A stretch of DNA of 64,000 bases from Delftia acidovorans (GTDB lineage Bacteria > Pseudomonadota > Gammaproteobacteria > Burkholderiales > Burkholderiaceae_C), in the NCBI GenBank assembly GCA_031286585.1, contig JAITUC010000032.1:1-64000 (forward strand), given 5' to 3'. Shown in pieces: positions 53,560 through 62,474 of the stretch. How positions within the stretch are numbered: the first letter of the stretch is position 1; every line of letters begins with the position of its first letter. The notes beneath the pieces are model-generated. The model was not told where the DNA came from and did not search any database. It saw only the letters and a program-made list of their open reading frames with translations. Made by a program: the position numbers and the translations under genes.

Positions 53560-54873
53560 ATGTCTTCCCTTCCCGCCCCTGCTCCTGCCCCCGTGCTGCC
53601 CTGGCGCACGGGGCTGGCCTATGGCGGGCTGGCCGCGCCGCTGGCCTTCGTGTCCCTGCCCCTGTATGTGAACCTGCCCTACCACTACGCCAGCGTGGCG
53701 GGAGCGCCGCTGGCCGGGCTGGGCGCCGTGCTGCTGGCCACGCGGGCTCTCGATGCCGTGGTCGATCCGGCCATTGGCCGCCAGGCCGACAGGCTGCTGC
53801 GCCAGGGTGTGCGGCCGGCCTGGCAGGCGGCTGCGCTGGGCAGCCTGCTGATGGCGCTGGGTTTCGGGGCGCTGTGGCATCCGCCGCGCGGCTCCGAGGC
53901 CGCCATGCTGGGCTGGCTGGCCTGCAGCCTGCTGGTGTGCACGCTGGCCTACAGCTTCGTCACCATCCTCCACCAGGCCTGGGGCACCCGCTGGGGCGGG
54001 CAGCCCGCCTGGCGTGCCCGTGTGACGGCCTGGCGCGAGGGCGCCACGCTGGCGGGCGTGCTGCTGGCCAGCGTGCTGCCGGCCGTGATGGGCCTTGACG
54101 CCACCAGCGCCGTGCTGGCGCTGGGCCTGGCGCTGGGACTGATGGGGTTGTACCGGCTCCGGGCGCCCGTGGCTCCTGTGTCCCCTGTGTTTCCTGTGCC
54201 CCGCATGCCGCAACCTGCGTCCCCGGCCTCTTCCACTTCTCCGTGGGCCGATGCCGGGTTTCGCCGGCTGCTGGCCATCTTCATGCTCAATGGCGTGGCC
54301 GCGGCCATTCCCGCCACCCTGCTGCCCTTCTTTGTGGCCGACAGGCTGCAGGCGCCGGCACTGCAGCCCCTGCTGCTGCTGTGCTTCTTTGGCGCGGCGG
54401 CCCTGGGCCTGCCGCTGTGGGTGAGGGCCGTCTCGCGCTGGGGCCTGGCGCCCAGCTGGCGTGCGGGCATGGTGGCCAGCGTGCTGGCCTTCGGCTTCAC
54501 GCCCTGGCTGGGCGCGGGCGACGCCATGGCCTTTGCCGTGATCTGCCTGGCCAGCGGCCTGGCCCTGGGCGCGGACCTGGCCTTGCCGGGCGCACTGCTC
54601 ACGGGCGTGATCCACGAGTCCGGCGAAGGCGGCCGGGGCGAGGGCCGCTACCTGGGCTGGTGGACCTGCGCCACCAAGCTCAACCTGGCTCTGGCCGCGG
54701 GCCTGGCCCTGCCCCTGCTGTCCGCCGCGGGCTACCGCAGCGGCGGCACCGACCCGGACGGGCTGCAGGCGCTGGCCTGGGCCTATGGCGGGCTGCCCTG
54801 CCTGCTCAAGCTGGCGGCGGCGCTGCTGCTTTGGCGCGCCGAGCGATTGCATTCTTCCTGGAGTCACACATGA
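53560..54873 (+). CDS. MFS transporter (GPH-like) of the lipid operon
   Basis: An inner-membrane protein of 437 residues with about 12 hydrophobic helices. The N-terminal LAYGGLAAPLAFVSLPLYVNLPYHYASVAGAPLAGLGAVLLATRALDAVVDPAIGRQADR is typical of the GPH/MFS_2 group (LR-x-D-x-x-x-DP-x-x-G motif). Paralogues accompany CFA/DUF1365 operons; the cargo may be a lipid or lipid precursor, not a sugar. The stop overlaps the next gene's start (ATGA). Confidence 0.85.
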   Translation: MSSLPAPAPAPVLPWRTGLAYGGLAAPLAFVSLPLYVNLPYHYASVAGAPLAGLGAVLLATRALDAVVDPAIGRQADRLLRQGVRPAWQAAALGSLLMALGFGALWHPPRGSEAAMLGWLACSLLVCTLAYSFVTILHQAWGTRWGGQPAWRARVTAWREGATLAGVLLASVLPAVMGLDATSAVLALGLALGLMGLYRLRAPVAPVSPVFPVPRMPQPASPASSTSPWADAGFRRLLAIFMLNGVAAAIPATLLPFFVADRLQAPALQPLLLLCFFGAAALGLPLWVRAVSRWGLAPSWRAGMVASVLAFGFTPWLGAGDAMAFAVICLASGLALGADLALPGALLTGVIHESGEGGRGEGRYLGWWTCATKLNLALAAGLALPLLSAAGYRSGGTDPDGLQALAWAYGGLPCLLKLAAALLLWRAERLHSSWSHT

Positions 54874-55430
54874 GCCACATCACCCACTCCGCTTCGTTTT
54901 CGCCGCTGCGGCGCGTCTGCCTGGGGTCGGCATTGGCACTGTCCCTTGCGGGCTGTGCAGGGCCTTCGGTGCAGGATTACGCCAAGGAGCAGCCGACGCT
55001 GGACCTGCGCCAGTATTTCAACGGGCCGCTGACGGCGCATGGCATGTTCACAGACCGATCGGGCAAGGTGGTCAAGCGATTCACCGTGCGGATGACGGGC
55101 CGCTGGAATGGCGACGAGGGCTCCCTGGAAGAGCACTTCGTCTACAGCGACGGAACCACGCAGGAGCGGGTCTGGCATATCCGCCACCTGGGCGACGGCC
55201 GCTACAGCGGCCGGGCCGACGACGTGGTGGGCGAGGCCCAGGGCCAGGGCGCGGGCAATGCCTTCCGCTGGAGCTATGTGCTGGCCCTGCCCGTGAATGG
55301 GCGGGTCTGGAACGTCCACATGGATGACTGGATGTATCTCATGGACGGGCGCACCCTGCTCAACCGCACGGCCATGAGCAAGCTCGGCGTGCACCTGGGT
55401 GATGTGACGCTGTCCTTCGTCAAGGAGTGA
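54870..55430 (+). CDS. DUF3833-family lipoprotein
   Basis: A 186-residue lipoprotein: leader VCLGSALALSLAGCAGPS (lipobox LAGC), then the DUF3833 body (LDLRQYFNGPLTAHGMFTDRSGKVVKRFTVRMTGRWNGDEGSLEEHFVYSDGTTQERVWHI; WMYLMDGRTLLNRTAMSKLGVHLGDVTLSF). Function unknown; it is a regular partner of this operon type and would sit at the outer or inner membrane facing the periplasm. The calyx-like 'G-x-x-x-DRSG' opening resembles small lipid-binding barrels, which is my reading only. Confidence 0.88.
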   Translation: MSHITHSASFSPLRRVCLGSALALSLAGCAGPSVQDYAKEQPTLDLRQYFNGPLTAHGMFTDRSGKVVKRFTVRMTGRWNGDEGSLEEHFVYSDGTTQERVWHIRHLGDGRYSGRADDVVGEAQGQGAGNAFRWSYVLALPVNGRVWNVHMDDWMYLMDGRTLLNRTAMSKLGVHLGDVTLSFVKE

Positions 55431-55435
55431 TGGCC

Positions 55436-56227
55436 ATGCCGCTGTTCTCGCGCGGGCTGAACCCGCTGCTGGCTGACTGGAAGGGACGCTCGGCATGGGT
55501 GGTGGGCGCCTCCTCGGGCATAGGGCGTGCCACGGCCGAGGCGCTGCACCGGCAGGGCGCCCGCGTCATCGTCTCCGCCCGGCATGGCGGCGCACTGCAG
55601 GACTTCGTGCGCGGCCGAGAGGGCTGCCTGGCCCTGCCGCTGGACGTGACCGATGCCGCCGCCGTGGATGCGGCCGCCCAGGCCGTGCTGGCCCACGCGG
55701 GCGGGGCGCCCGACCTGATCCTCTACTGCGCAGGCCACTACCTGCCCCAGCGCGCCACCGAGTTCGACCTGGCCGAGATGCAGCACCACCTGGCGGTGAA
55801 CTATGGCGGCGTGCTGCACCTGCTCGATGCCGCGCTGCCCATGCTGCTCAAGGCTGGCCGGGGCCATCTGGCCCTGGTCGGCTCGGTGGCCGGCTACCGG
55901 GGGCTGCCCATGTCCCTGGCCTACGGCCCCACCAAGGCGGCGCTCAACAACCTGGCGGAAAACCTCTATCTGGACCTGCATGGCCTGGGCCTGGGCGTGT
56001 CCATCATCAATCCCGGCTTTGTCGATACGCCGCTGACGGCGCAAAACAGCTTCAGCATGCCGGCCCTGATCGGTGCCGACGAGGCGGCCCGGCATATGCT
56101 GCAGGGCTGGGCGCAGGGGCGTTTCGAGATGAATTTTCCGCGCCGCTTCACGCGCTGGATGCGCCTGCTGCGCTGCCTGCCCGACGCCTGGTATTTCTCT
56201 GCGGTCCGCCGCTTCACCGGAGCATGA
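55436..56227 (+). CDS. short-chain dehydrogenase/reductase
   Basis: A 263-residue classical SDR: cofactor loop GASSGIGR (about 23-30), NYGG in the NAG position, catalytic Ser in LVGSVAGYRG and Tyr-Gly-Pro-Thr-Lys (YGPTKAALNNLAENL). Arg-rich residue after the second strand (SARHGG) favours NADP. AAGGAG is eight bases before ATG 55436, so this start is chosen over ATG 55430, which overlaps the DUF3833 stop. Probably reduces or oxidises a lipid-derived carbonyl in the operon's pathway. Confidence 0.87.
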   Translation: MPLFSRGLNPLLADWKGRSAWVVGASSGIGRATAEALHRQGARVIVSARHGGALQDFVRGREGCLALPLDVTDAAAVDAAAQAVLAHAGGAPDLILYCAGHYLPQRATEFDLAEMQHHLAVNYGGVLHLLDAALPMLLKAGRGHLALVGSVAGYRGLPMSLAYGPTKAALNNLAENLYLDLHGLGLGVSIINPGFVDTPLTAQNSFSMPALIGADEAARHMLQGWAQGRFEMNFPRRFTRWMRLLRCLPDAWYFSAVRRFTGA

Positions 56228-56673
56228 AACCCATGAGCAGCGGCATATCCGATCCGCGACTGGCCCGGCTGGCCCAGGCCTACGAGGCCCTGCGCCGCGA
56301 CAACCTGCCGGCGCTGCTGTCGCTGTATGCCGAGCAGGCCCTGTTCAAGGACCCGTTCAACGAGGTGCGCGGCCACGCCGCCATCCAGCGCGTGTTTGCC
56401 CACATGTTCGAGCAACTGGACCGGCCCCGCTTCGCCGTCAGCCACGGCGCGGTGCAGGGGGACAGCGGCTTTTTGCTGTGGGAGCTGGGCTTTGTCCGGG
56501 CATCCGGCCAGCCCATGCACATCTGCGGCACCAGCTACCTGCAGTTCGATGGCGACGGGCTGGTGGCGACGCACCGGGATTTCTGGGACCCGGTGGAGGA
56601 AATCTTCGCCAAGGTCCCCGTGCTGGGCGCCGTGGCCAGGGCGCTGCAGCACAGGCTCAGGGCGCCGCAGTGA
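56224..56673 (+). CDS. NTF2/SnoaL-like protein
   Basis: A 149-residue alpha+beta-barrel protein of the nuclear-transport-factor-2-like superfamily (LAQAYEALRRDNLPALLSLYAEQALFKDPFNEVRGHAAIQRVFAHMFEQL; THRDFWDPVEEIFAKVPVLGAVARALQHRLR). These act as small hydratases/isomerases or ligand binders. ATG 56224 overlaps the SDR stop (ATGA). It is the last gene of the operon and ends 19 bases before the convergent glycosyltransferase gene. Confidence 0.85.
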   Translation: MKPMSSGISDPRLARLAQAYEALRRDNLPALLSLYAEQALFKDPFNEVRGHAAIQRVFAHMFEQLDRPRFAVSHGAVQGDSGFLLWELGFVRASGQPMHICGTSYLQFDGDGLVATHRDFWDPVEEIFAKVPVLGAVARALQHRLRAPQ

Positions 56674-56692
56674 AGTGGACGCCTGGTCGATC

Positions 56693-57496
56693 TCATCCGG
56701 CTGCAGGCGCACCCAGGGCCGAAGCCGGTGCCCCCTGCGCCATGGCGCCCGGGAGGAGGGCGGGCAGCATGGGATCTGCCGGAGTCTGCGGCAGTGCAAG
56801 TGGCTGTGGCTGTGTCAGTAGCTGCGGCGCCCGGGCCTCGGCCCAGCCCTTGCGCAGCGCCCCGGCAAAGCCGTCGGCCACGCGCGAGTAGGCGCGCCCG
56901 CTCGTCATCACGCGCGGCCGCGCGGACCAGGCGATGCGGGCGCCGCTGGCCGCCAGGCGGTCCACCAGGTCCTGGTCCTCGCCGCAGCGGCGCGCCTCGA
57001 AGCCGCCGACATGGCGGTAGTGCCAGGCCGAGATGCCCAGGTTGGCGCCATGCACATGGCGGTGGCCGTCGCGGTCCATGTAGGTGGACTCGAAGTGGCG
57101 CTGGGCCGCGCCCGCGTGGGCGCCGTGGGCAGACCAGTCGGGCACTGCCACCGTGCCGCAGACCACGTCGGCCTGCAGCGCCAGCTGGTCGGCCAGCCAG
57201 CGCGGCGAGACCGTGGTGTCGGCATCCGTGAAGGCCAGCCAGCGGGCGCCCAGCAGCAGCAGGTATTCGGATCCCAGCGCGCGGGCCTTGCCCACGTTGC
57301 GCGCGGCAATCGGCAAGGGAATGGCGGGCCAGCGGCGCACGGCCGTCTCGGTGGCGTCCTGGCAACTGTCCAGCACGACGACGACGGCCACGGTCTCGCC
57401 CTGCAGGTCGGCGTGGGCCGCCGCGCAAAACACGCTGTCCAGGCAGCGGCCTATGAGGTCTTCCTCGTCATGGGCAGGGATGCACACGCCGATCAT
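56693..57496 (-). CDS. family-2 glycosyltransferase
   Basis: A 267-residue GT-A fold enzyme without membrane helices. Motifs: IPAHDEEDLIGRCLDSVF (nucleotide-binding start), LAFTDADTTVSPRWLADQL (DxD), HVHGANLGISAWHYRHVGGFEARRCGEDQDLVDRL (acceptor site and catalytic ED). The C-terminal tail after about residue 225 is Pro/Gln/Ala-rich and disordered. It is the last gene of a four-gene overlapping run; its ATG at 57496 overlaps the methyltransferase stop in ATGA. Substrate unknown. Confidence 0.87.
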   Translation of the reverse strand: MIGVCIPAHDEEDLIGRCLDSVFCAAAHADLQGETVAVVVVLDSCQDATETAVRRWPAIPLPIAARNVGKARALGSEYLLLLGARWLAFTDADTTVSPRWLADQLALQADVVCGTVAVPDWSAHGAHAGAAQRHFESTYMDRDGHRHVHGANLGISAWHYRHVGGFEARRCGEDQDLVDRLAASGARIAWSARPRVMTSGRAYSRVADGFAGALRKGWAEARAPQLLTQPQPLALPQTPADPMLPALLPGAMAQGAPASALGAPAAG

Positions 57497-58110
57497 TCTT
57501 CGGTCCTTTCAGGGTTCTTCTGCCAGATGTCCAGCTGGAAATCCGGCTCGCAGTGGCTGAGCAGCAGGCGCAGCTGCGCATGGGCCGCCACGCTGTCATG
57601 CAGGGCCTGCGTGGTCTGCAGGCGGTCGTGCGCGTCATGCCGCCAGTGGCACATGAGCCAGTGGCCGCCGCCTTGCAGCGAGGCCAGGCACTGGCGGTTG
57701 AAATGCGCCAGCGCCGCATCGTCGAAGTAATAGGCCAGTTCCGAGACCACGATGAGATCGAAGCCGGCCTGCGGCACCTGTGGCACCTGTGGCACCTGCG
57801 GCCATTGCCAGGGCAGGGGCAGGGCCTGCAGGTCCAGGCGGGCGCGGTCCTGTGGCGCCATCCGCCCGCGGCACAGGTCCACGGCCCTGGCCGAGAAATC
57901 GACGGCGCACAGCCGCTCGCAGCGCTGCAGCAGCCGCTGCGTGGTTTCGCCATTGCCGCAGCCGGGTTCGAAGCCATGGGCATAGCGCTCGCGGGGCAGG
58001 GCGGCCAGCAGCAGGTCGCGTTTGCGCCGCTCGTACCAGCGCGATGCGACCTGCCAGGGGTCGGGGTCGGCCTGGTACATCTGCTCGAAATGTTGCCTGG
58101 CGCTGTTCAT
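57493..58110 (-). CDS. class I SAM-dependent methyltransferase (NodS-like)
   Basis: A 205-residue methyltransferase. The N-terminal HFEQMYQADPDPWQVASRWYERRKRDLLLAALP is the signature of NodS-like proteins that methylate an amino group on a sugar; SAM-binding motif I is FEPGCGNGETTQRLL and motif IV FDLIVVSELAYYFDD. NodS N-methylates a de-N-acetylated chitooligosaccharide, so pairing with the upstream PIG-L deacetylase suggests deacetylate-then-methylate chemistry. A 9-bp triplet repeat in the gene gives the sequence VPQVPQVPQ near residue 110. Overlaps both neighbours by four bases. Confidence 0.87.
   Translation of the reverse strand: MNSARQHFEQMYQADPDPWQVASRWYERRKRDLLLAALPRERYAHGFEPGCGNGETTQRLLQRCERLCAVDFSARAVDLCRGRMAPQDRARLDLQALPLPWQWPQVPQVPQVPQAGFDLIVVSELAYYFDDAALAHFNRQCLASLQGGGHWLMCHWRHDAHDRLQTTQALHDSVAAHAQLRLLLSHCEPDFQLDIWQKNPERTEE
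57773..57799. repeat. 9-bp microsatellite in the methyltransferase gene
   Basis: Three tandem copies of GGCACCTGT (last base changed in the third copy) encode Val-Pro-Gln repeats in a surface loop between conserved motifs. The unit keeps frame, so copy-number changes would alter loop length without breaking the protein. Confidence 0.85.
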
Positions 58111-58865
58111 AGGAAGACCACTTCGAACGGGCGCAGCAGGCGCTGCGTGGCCCAGGGCGGCAGGATGGCGTCGCGGCCCGTGGACGGGTCGGGCAGCAGC
58201 TGGCTGTGAAAGCAGGACAGGGCCTGGCGCTTGAGCGCCAACTCCTGCGGCGCCAGTGCAATGGCGGCGGCGCGGTGCCAGGGCACGCGCGGGTCGCCGG
58301 GCTCGGCCCAGTGCCAGGCCCAGATGGGCAATTCGACAAGCCGGCAGCCCGTGCGCGCGGCCGCAGTGGCGCATGCCTGGCCGGCGGCCTCGTGGTCCGG
58401 GTGACCGTCTTCGCGCCAGGTGCACAGCAGCGCGTCCGAAGGCCGCAGCAAGGCCTGCAGCTGCTGCAGCAGCTGCGCTGTGTGGTCGGCGATATGGCCG
58501 TCGGGCAGGCCCAGGCGGACCACCTGCGCTGCAGGGGCGAGCAGGGCCAGCGCCTGGTGGCTCTCCTGCACGCGTGCGCAGGCCAGCCGCTGCGGGGGCC
58601 ACAGCGTGGAGCCGGGGTGGCTGGCGCCTCCATCGGTCACGGAAATGACGAGGCAGGGCAGGCCCTGCTGCGCGCAGCGGCGCAGCAGGCTGGCGCAACC
58701 CAGGATTTCGTCATCGGGGTGCGGTGCCACGATGACGATGCGGCGGCGGCCCTGCAGCAGTTCGTCCAGCGCCAGCGGCGCCGGCTGACGCTGTGCGAAC
58801 CAGGCCTGCCAGCGCGACTCGGGCGTGCCCTGGCCTTCGATGAGGCGGGGCTTCACAGCGTCCAT
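58107..58865 (-). CDS. PIG-L (LmbE)-family zinc deacetylase
   Basis: A 252-residue Zn-dependent de-N-acetylase. The metal motif APHPDDEILGC near residue 47 (His-Pro-Asp-Asp) and the second His motif WREDGHPDHEAAG near residue 150 are intact, as is SVTDGGASHPGST. The family removes acetyl groups from GlcNAc-type substrates (GlcNAc-PI, mycothiol and bacillithiol precursors). ATG 58865 lies 13 bases inside the upstream dehydrogenase gene, and the downstream gene overlaps by four bases, so all are translated together. Confidence 0.9.
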   Translation of the reverse strand: MDAVKPRLIEGQGTPESRWQAWFAQRQPAPLALDELLQGRRRIVIVAPHPDDEILGCASLLRRCAQQGLPCLVISVTDGGASHPGSTLWPPQRLACARVQESHQALALLAPAAQVVRLGLPDGHIADHTAQLLQQLQALLRPSDALLCTWREDGHPDHEAAGQACATAAARTGCRLVELPIWAWHWAEPGDPRVPWHRAAAIALAPQELALKRQALSCFHSQLLPDPSTGRDAILPPWATQRLLRPFEVVFL

Positions 58866-59950
58866 GCGGAGGCTCCTGCAGCTTGTGCCGATGTGGGTGC
58901 CGGTGCCATCTCGGCCAGCAGGCGGCCCAGCGCCGCCTGGTCGCGCTCGGCATGGCTTTGGCGGATGAAAACGGGCAGGTCGGCCATCAGCCGGGCCAGG
59001 CTTTTGTTCTTGCACAGCGGTCCCGGGCCGACGGCGCGCGGCACGCGCCGCAGCACGTCTTCGGCCGCAGCTTCCACGGCCAGCCGGGCGCGGCTCACGG
59101 CCAGCAGGCAGGGGTCCGAGGGCCGGGCATCGATGTCTGCCGCAGCTTCGCGCAGCAGGCTGGTTGCGCTGCCCAGGGCCACGTCCAGCGCGCCCAGATG
59201 GGCCAGGCGATGCGGGTCCCCGCCCTGGGTGGCGGCCTGCAGCAGATGGCTGGCAATGCGGGCGGCGGCACCGTACCAGCAGGCGGCCACGCCCGCGCCG
59301 CCGTGGTGGAAGCCGGACCGGCTCAGGTACTGGCCCGGTGCCCCGACCAGCACGCCGGTGGCGCCGTCGAAGTGGACATCGGCGCTGGCGCTGGCGGCCA
59401 TGCCCACGGCCTGCCAGTGGCTGTCGTCCCTGCGTATGCCGGGCTGGTCCATGGTGACGGCGATCAGGCAGCGCTGGCCGTCTGCCAGCCAGCCGCTGAC
59501 CAGGGCGCGGTCCACGGCCCGTGCGCCGGAGCACCAGGGCTTGTGGCCGGACAGGCGGACCGCCGACCCCGCCTGCAGCGTCGCCCGTTCCGTGGCGTCG
59601 GGAGATGCCGCCGTGGCCTGCACGCGCTCGCCGGGTGGCTCGGCGCACCAGACGGCCCAGAGCAGTCCCTCGGTGGCCAGGTCGGCCTGCAGTTCTGACA
59701 GGATGGCCAGGGCATCGGTATGGCCTTCGTAGAGCTTGGCCAGGCCCAGGCTGTGGGCGGCAACTTCGGCCAGCGCCCTCCAGCGCTGCAGCGTATGGCC
59801 ACGGCCCGGCAAGGGCAGGCGGTCGGCGCCCTGGGCCACCAGCAGGGCCAGCTGGTCCGAGGGTGAGAGCTCCTCATGGCCGTGCAAGGCACGGGCCAGC
59901 GTCTCGCTGTCCGTCCACGCCTGGGCGTGCTCGTTGTTCTGCTGGACCAT
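58853..59950 (-). CDS. acyl-CoA-dehydrogenase-fold flavoprotein, atypical
   Basis: A 365-residue protein with the acyl-CoA dehydrogenase fold: helical N-terminus, middle beta domain (RLSGHKPWCSGARAVDRALVSG...; VGMAASASADVHFDG), and a helical C-domain. The usual C-terminal IYEGT-type stretch and a clear catalytic Glu are not seen; it ends RQSHAERDQAALGRLLAEM. It may thus be a flavin monooxygenase or oxidase rather than a dehydrogenase. Start ATG 59950 is used (GTG 59953 is also in frame), with GGTGAG just upstream. First gene of the four-gene run. Confidence 0.75.
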   Translation of the reverse strand: MVQQNNEHAQAWTDSETLARALHGHEELSPSDQLALLVAQGADRLPLPGRGHTLQRWRALAEVAAHSLGLAKLYEGHTDALAILSELQADLATEGLLWAVWCAEPPGERVQATAASPDATERATLQAGSAVRLSGHKPWCSGARAVDRALVSGWLADGQRCLIAVTMDQPGIRRDDSHWQAVGMAASASADVHFDGATGVLVGAPGQYLSRSGFHHGGAGVAACWYGAAARIASHLLQAATQGGDPHRLAHLGALDVALGSATSLLREAAADIDARPSDPCLLAVSRARLAVEAAAEDVLRRVPRAVGPGPLCKNKSLARLMADLPVFIRQSHAERDQAALGRLLAEMAPAPTSAQAAGASAWTL

Positions 59951-60062
59951 CACCGCTCACCTTTCCTTGTGTGCCATGCGCAGCCCGGGAATGAAGGGGG
60001 CCGGGCCGGGCGTTGCCATCGTGCCGGCTTGCCGAAGCCGCCGCCGCAGGAGCAGGAGGCCA

Positions 60063-61607
60063 TTACCTGTCGGAGACCGCCGATCGGCCGGCATCCAGGG
60101 CCAGGACGTCCGCCGGGCAGGCGGGCAGCACCAGGCCCAGCGGCGGACGTTCCTGCTTCATGGACGGCACGGGGATGCCGAAACCGGCGTCTCTTTCCTT
60201 GCTCCAATCCCTGTCACGGCGTTCCTGCGGCCTGGCCTCCTTCAACGCGGACAGAAAGGCCTTGCGCCACCAGTGCACGTCCTGCTCGCGTATGCGCTGC
60301 AGAAGCCGCTGGTGGCGCTGGCGCCGTTCGTGCAGCGGCATGTGCAGGGCCTGCTGCACCACGGCGGCCGTGCCATGCACGTCATAGGGATTGACCAGCA
60401 GCGCCTCTTGCAACTGTTCGGCCGCGCCCGCAAAGCGCGACAGCACCAGCACGCCCGGGTCGGCCGGGTCCTGGGCCGCCACGTATTCCTTGGCCACCAG
60501 GTTCATGCCGTCGCGCAGCGGCGTGACCAGGCCCACGGCCGCCGCACGGCACAGGCCGGGAATGCTGTCGCGCGGAAGCGTCTGGTGGATGTAGCGCACG
60601 GGCATCCAGTCCAGCTCGCCGTAGTCGCCGTTGATGGCGCCGCACAGCGATTCGATCTCGCGCCGTATGTCCGCATAGGCGTCCAGGCATTCGCGCGTGG
60701 GCGATCCGATCTGGATCAGCGTGGCGCTGCGCCGGTTGGCGGGATGGCGGGCCAGCAGTTCGCGGAAGGCGCGCAGGCGCTGGGGCAGGCCCTTGGAATA
60801 GTCGAGCCGGTCTATGCCCAGCAGCAGGCGGCGCTGGGCGTATTCGTGTTTCATGCGCTCGTACATGACGCGCGAGGCACCGGCCTGTGCAAGCGCCGCG
60901 AAGCCCTCCACATCGATGCCTATGGGAAAGTCGCGGCAGACCAGGCGCTGGCCATGGGCGCGGAATGCGCCGTCGCCCAGGGCCTGACCGCCCGCCTCCT
61001 CGCAGACATAGCGCTCGAAGTGCTGCGCGTCCTGGCGTGTCTGCAGGCCCACCAGGTCATAGGCGAACAGGCAGCGCATCAGCCACGCATGCTCGGGGAT
61101 GGCCGCCAGCAGGGTCGGTGGCGGCAGCGGGATGTGCAGGAAAAAGCCGATGCGCTGGCGGCAGCCCAGGGCGCGCAGCTCGGCCGCCAGCGGGATCAGG
61201 TGGTAGTCATGCACCCAGAGAATGTCGTCCTCTGCCAGCAGGGGCAGCAGCCTGCGCGCGAGAAGCTGGTTCACGCGGCGGTAGCCGGCCGCAAGGCCGG
61301 TGTCGAAGTTCGCCAGGTCCAGCCGGCCATGGAAGACGGGCCACAGCACGCCATTGCTGTAGCCCGCGTAGTAGCTGTCATGGTCCGCACGGTCCAGGTC
61401 CACGGTGGCCAGCGTGACCTTGCCTGCCTGGGTCCGGTGCACATGCCCGGCAGGGGAGGCGGTGCTTTCATCGGTGACCGTGCCGCTCCAGCCGAACCAC
61501 AGGCCGCCGGTCTGCCGCAACGCATCGCCCATGGCCACGGCCAGGCCGCCTGCGGCGGCCTTGCGCGGGTCGGCCACGCGGTTGGAGACCACCACCAGCC
61601 GGCTCAT
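60063..61607 (-). CDS. otsA: trehalose-6-phosphate synthase
   Basis: GT20 enzyme joining UDP-glucose and glucose-6-P. The 514-residue protein shows [89 protein letters not shown], and [18 protein letters not shown]. The last 45 residues (after about 470) are an extra Pro-rich tail not needed for the fold. ATG 61607 overlaps the otsB stop in ATGA. Trehalose protects against osmotic and desiccation stress. Confidence 0.96.
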   Translation of the reverse strand: MSRLVVVSNRVADPRKAAAGGLAVAMGDALRQTGGLWFGWSGTVTDESTASPAGHVHRTQAGKVTLATVDLDRADHDSYYAGYSNGVLWPVFHGRLDLANFDTGLAAGYRRVNQLLARRLLPLLAEDDILWVHDYHLIPLAAELRALGCRQRIGFFLHIPLPPPTLLAAIPEHAWLMRCLFAYDLVGLQTRQDAQHFERYVCEEAGGQALGDGAFRAHGQRLVCRDFPIGIDVEGFAALAQAGASRVMYERMKHEYAQRRLLLGIDRLDYSKGLPQRLRAFRELLARHPANRRSATLIQIGSPTRECLDAYADIRREIESLCGAINGDYGELDWMPVRYIHQTLPRDSIPGLCRAAAVGLVTPLRDGMNLVAKEYVAAQDPADPGVLVLSRFAGAAEQLQEALLVNPYDVHGTAAVVQQALHMPLHERRQRHQRLLQRIREQDVHWWRKAFLSALKEARPQERRDRDWSKERDAGFGIPVPSMKQERPPLGLVLPACPADVLALDAGRSAVSDR

Positions 61608-62359
61608 GGCAGGGCCTCCGCGCAGGTTGGCGCAGCCAGGTGCATGCATGCGGACTGCAGCCAGGCATGCACGGCCTGCGGACTGCCCAGCCGGTGGCGG
61701 GCCGTGCTTGCGCCTTCGCCCACCTTGATCGCCATGCCGCCATGCGCCTGCACCACGGCAAAGCCGCTCTCGTCCGTGACATCGTCACCGGCAAACACGG
61801 GGATGCGGCCGGCGAACGGCTCTTCGCGCAGAAAGGCCGCAATGGCACGGCCCTTGTCCACGCCCGCAGGCCTGACCTCCAGCACGCATTTGCCGTGCAG
61901 CAGCTCCAGCCCGGGCAGGTGCCGCAGTGCGCGGCTCAACGTGTCCAGGCACAGCGCCGCCAGTTCTGGCGTGCGCCGGTAGTGCAGCGCGACCGAGGAG
62001 CGCTTGGACTCCACCAGCAGGCTGGGGTGTGCAGCCGCCAAGGCATTGCACAGCTGCAGCACAGCCCCTGGAAGGGCCGATGGCTGCGGGTGCAGGCGGC
62101 CGCCTGCATCCCGCCGCTGCAGGCCGTGCTCGCAGGCGGCGGGCAGATGCAGCGGCGCCATAAAGTGATCCAGCACCTCGACCTGCCGGCCCGTGACGAT
62201 GGCCAGCGCGCCGCCCAACAGACTCTGCAGCTTGGCCAGCATCGGGATCAGTGCAGGGTCTGGCCTGATGGTGTCCGGGGTCTCGGCCAGCGGCACAAGC
62301 GTGCCGTCGAAGTCGAGGAACAGGGCGGATCTGCGGGCGGGGAGTGGGGGTGTTTCCAT
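61604..62359 (-). CDS. otsB: trehalose-6-phosphate phosphatase
   Basis: HAD-family phosphatase that completes trehalose synthesis. The 251 residues carry LFLDFDGTLVPLAE (catalytic DxD), IVTGRQVEVLD, KGRAIAAFL and FAGDDVTDESGFAVV. Start ATG 62359 is chosen for the short N-terminus typical of bacterial OtsB. Order otsB-otsA with a four-base overlap is an operon. Confidence 0.95.
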   Translation of the reverse strand: METPPLPARRSALFLDFDGTLVPLAETPDTIRPDPALIPMLAKLQSLLGGALAIVTGRQVEVLDHFMAPLHLPAACEHGLQRRDAGGRLHPQPSALPGAVLQLCNALAAAHPSLLVESKRSSVALHYRRTPELAALCLDTLSRALRHLPGLELLHGKCVLEVRPAGVDKGRAIAAFLREEPFAGRIPVFAGDDVTDESGFAVVQAHGGMAIKVGEGASTARHRLGSPQAVHAWLQSACMHLAAPTCAEALP

Positions 62360-62474
62360 GGAAAGACCACGGTACCCAGTGCCGGGTTCACCGCCCGTCA
62401 GCCGAAGGCTTGTACGCGGATCGGCCATGCGCCAGCACCGGGTCATCAGGATGGAGGCGGACTGCATGGTGCGT

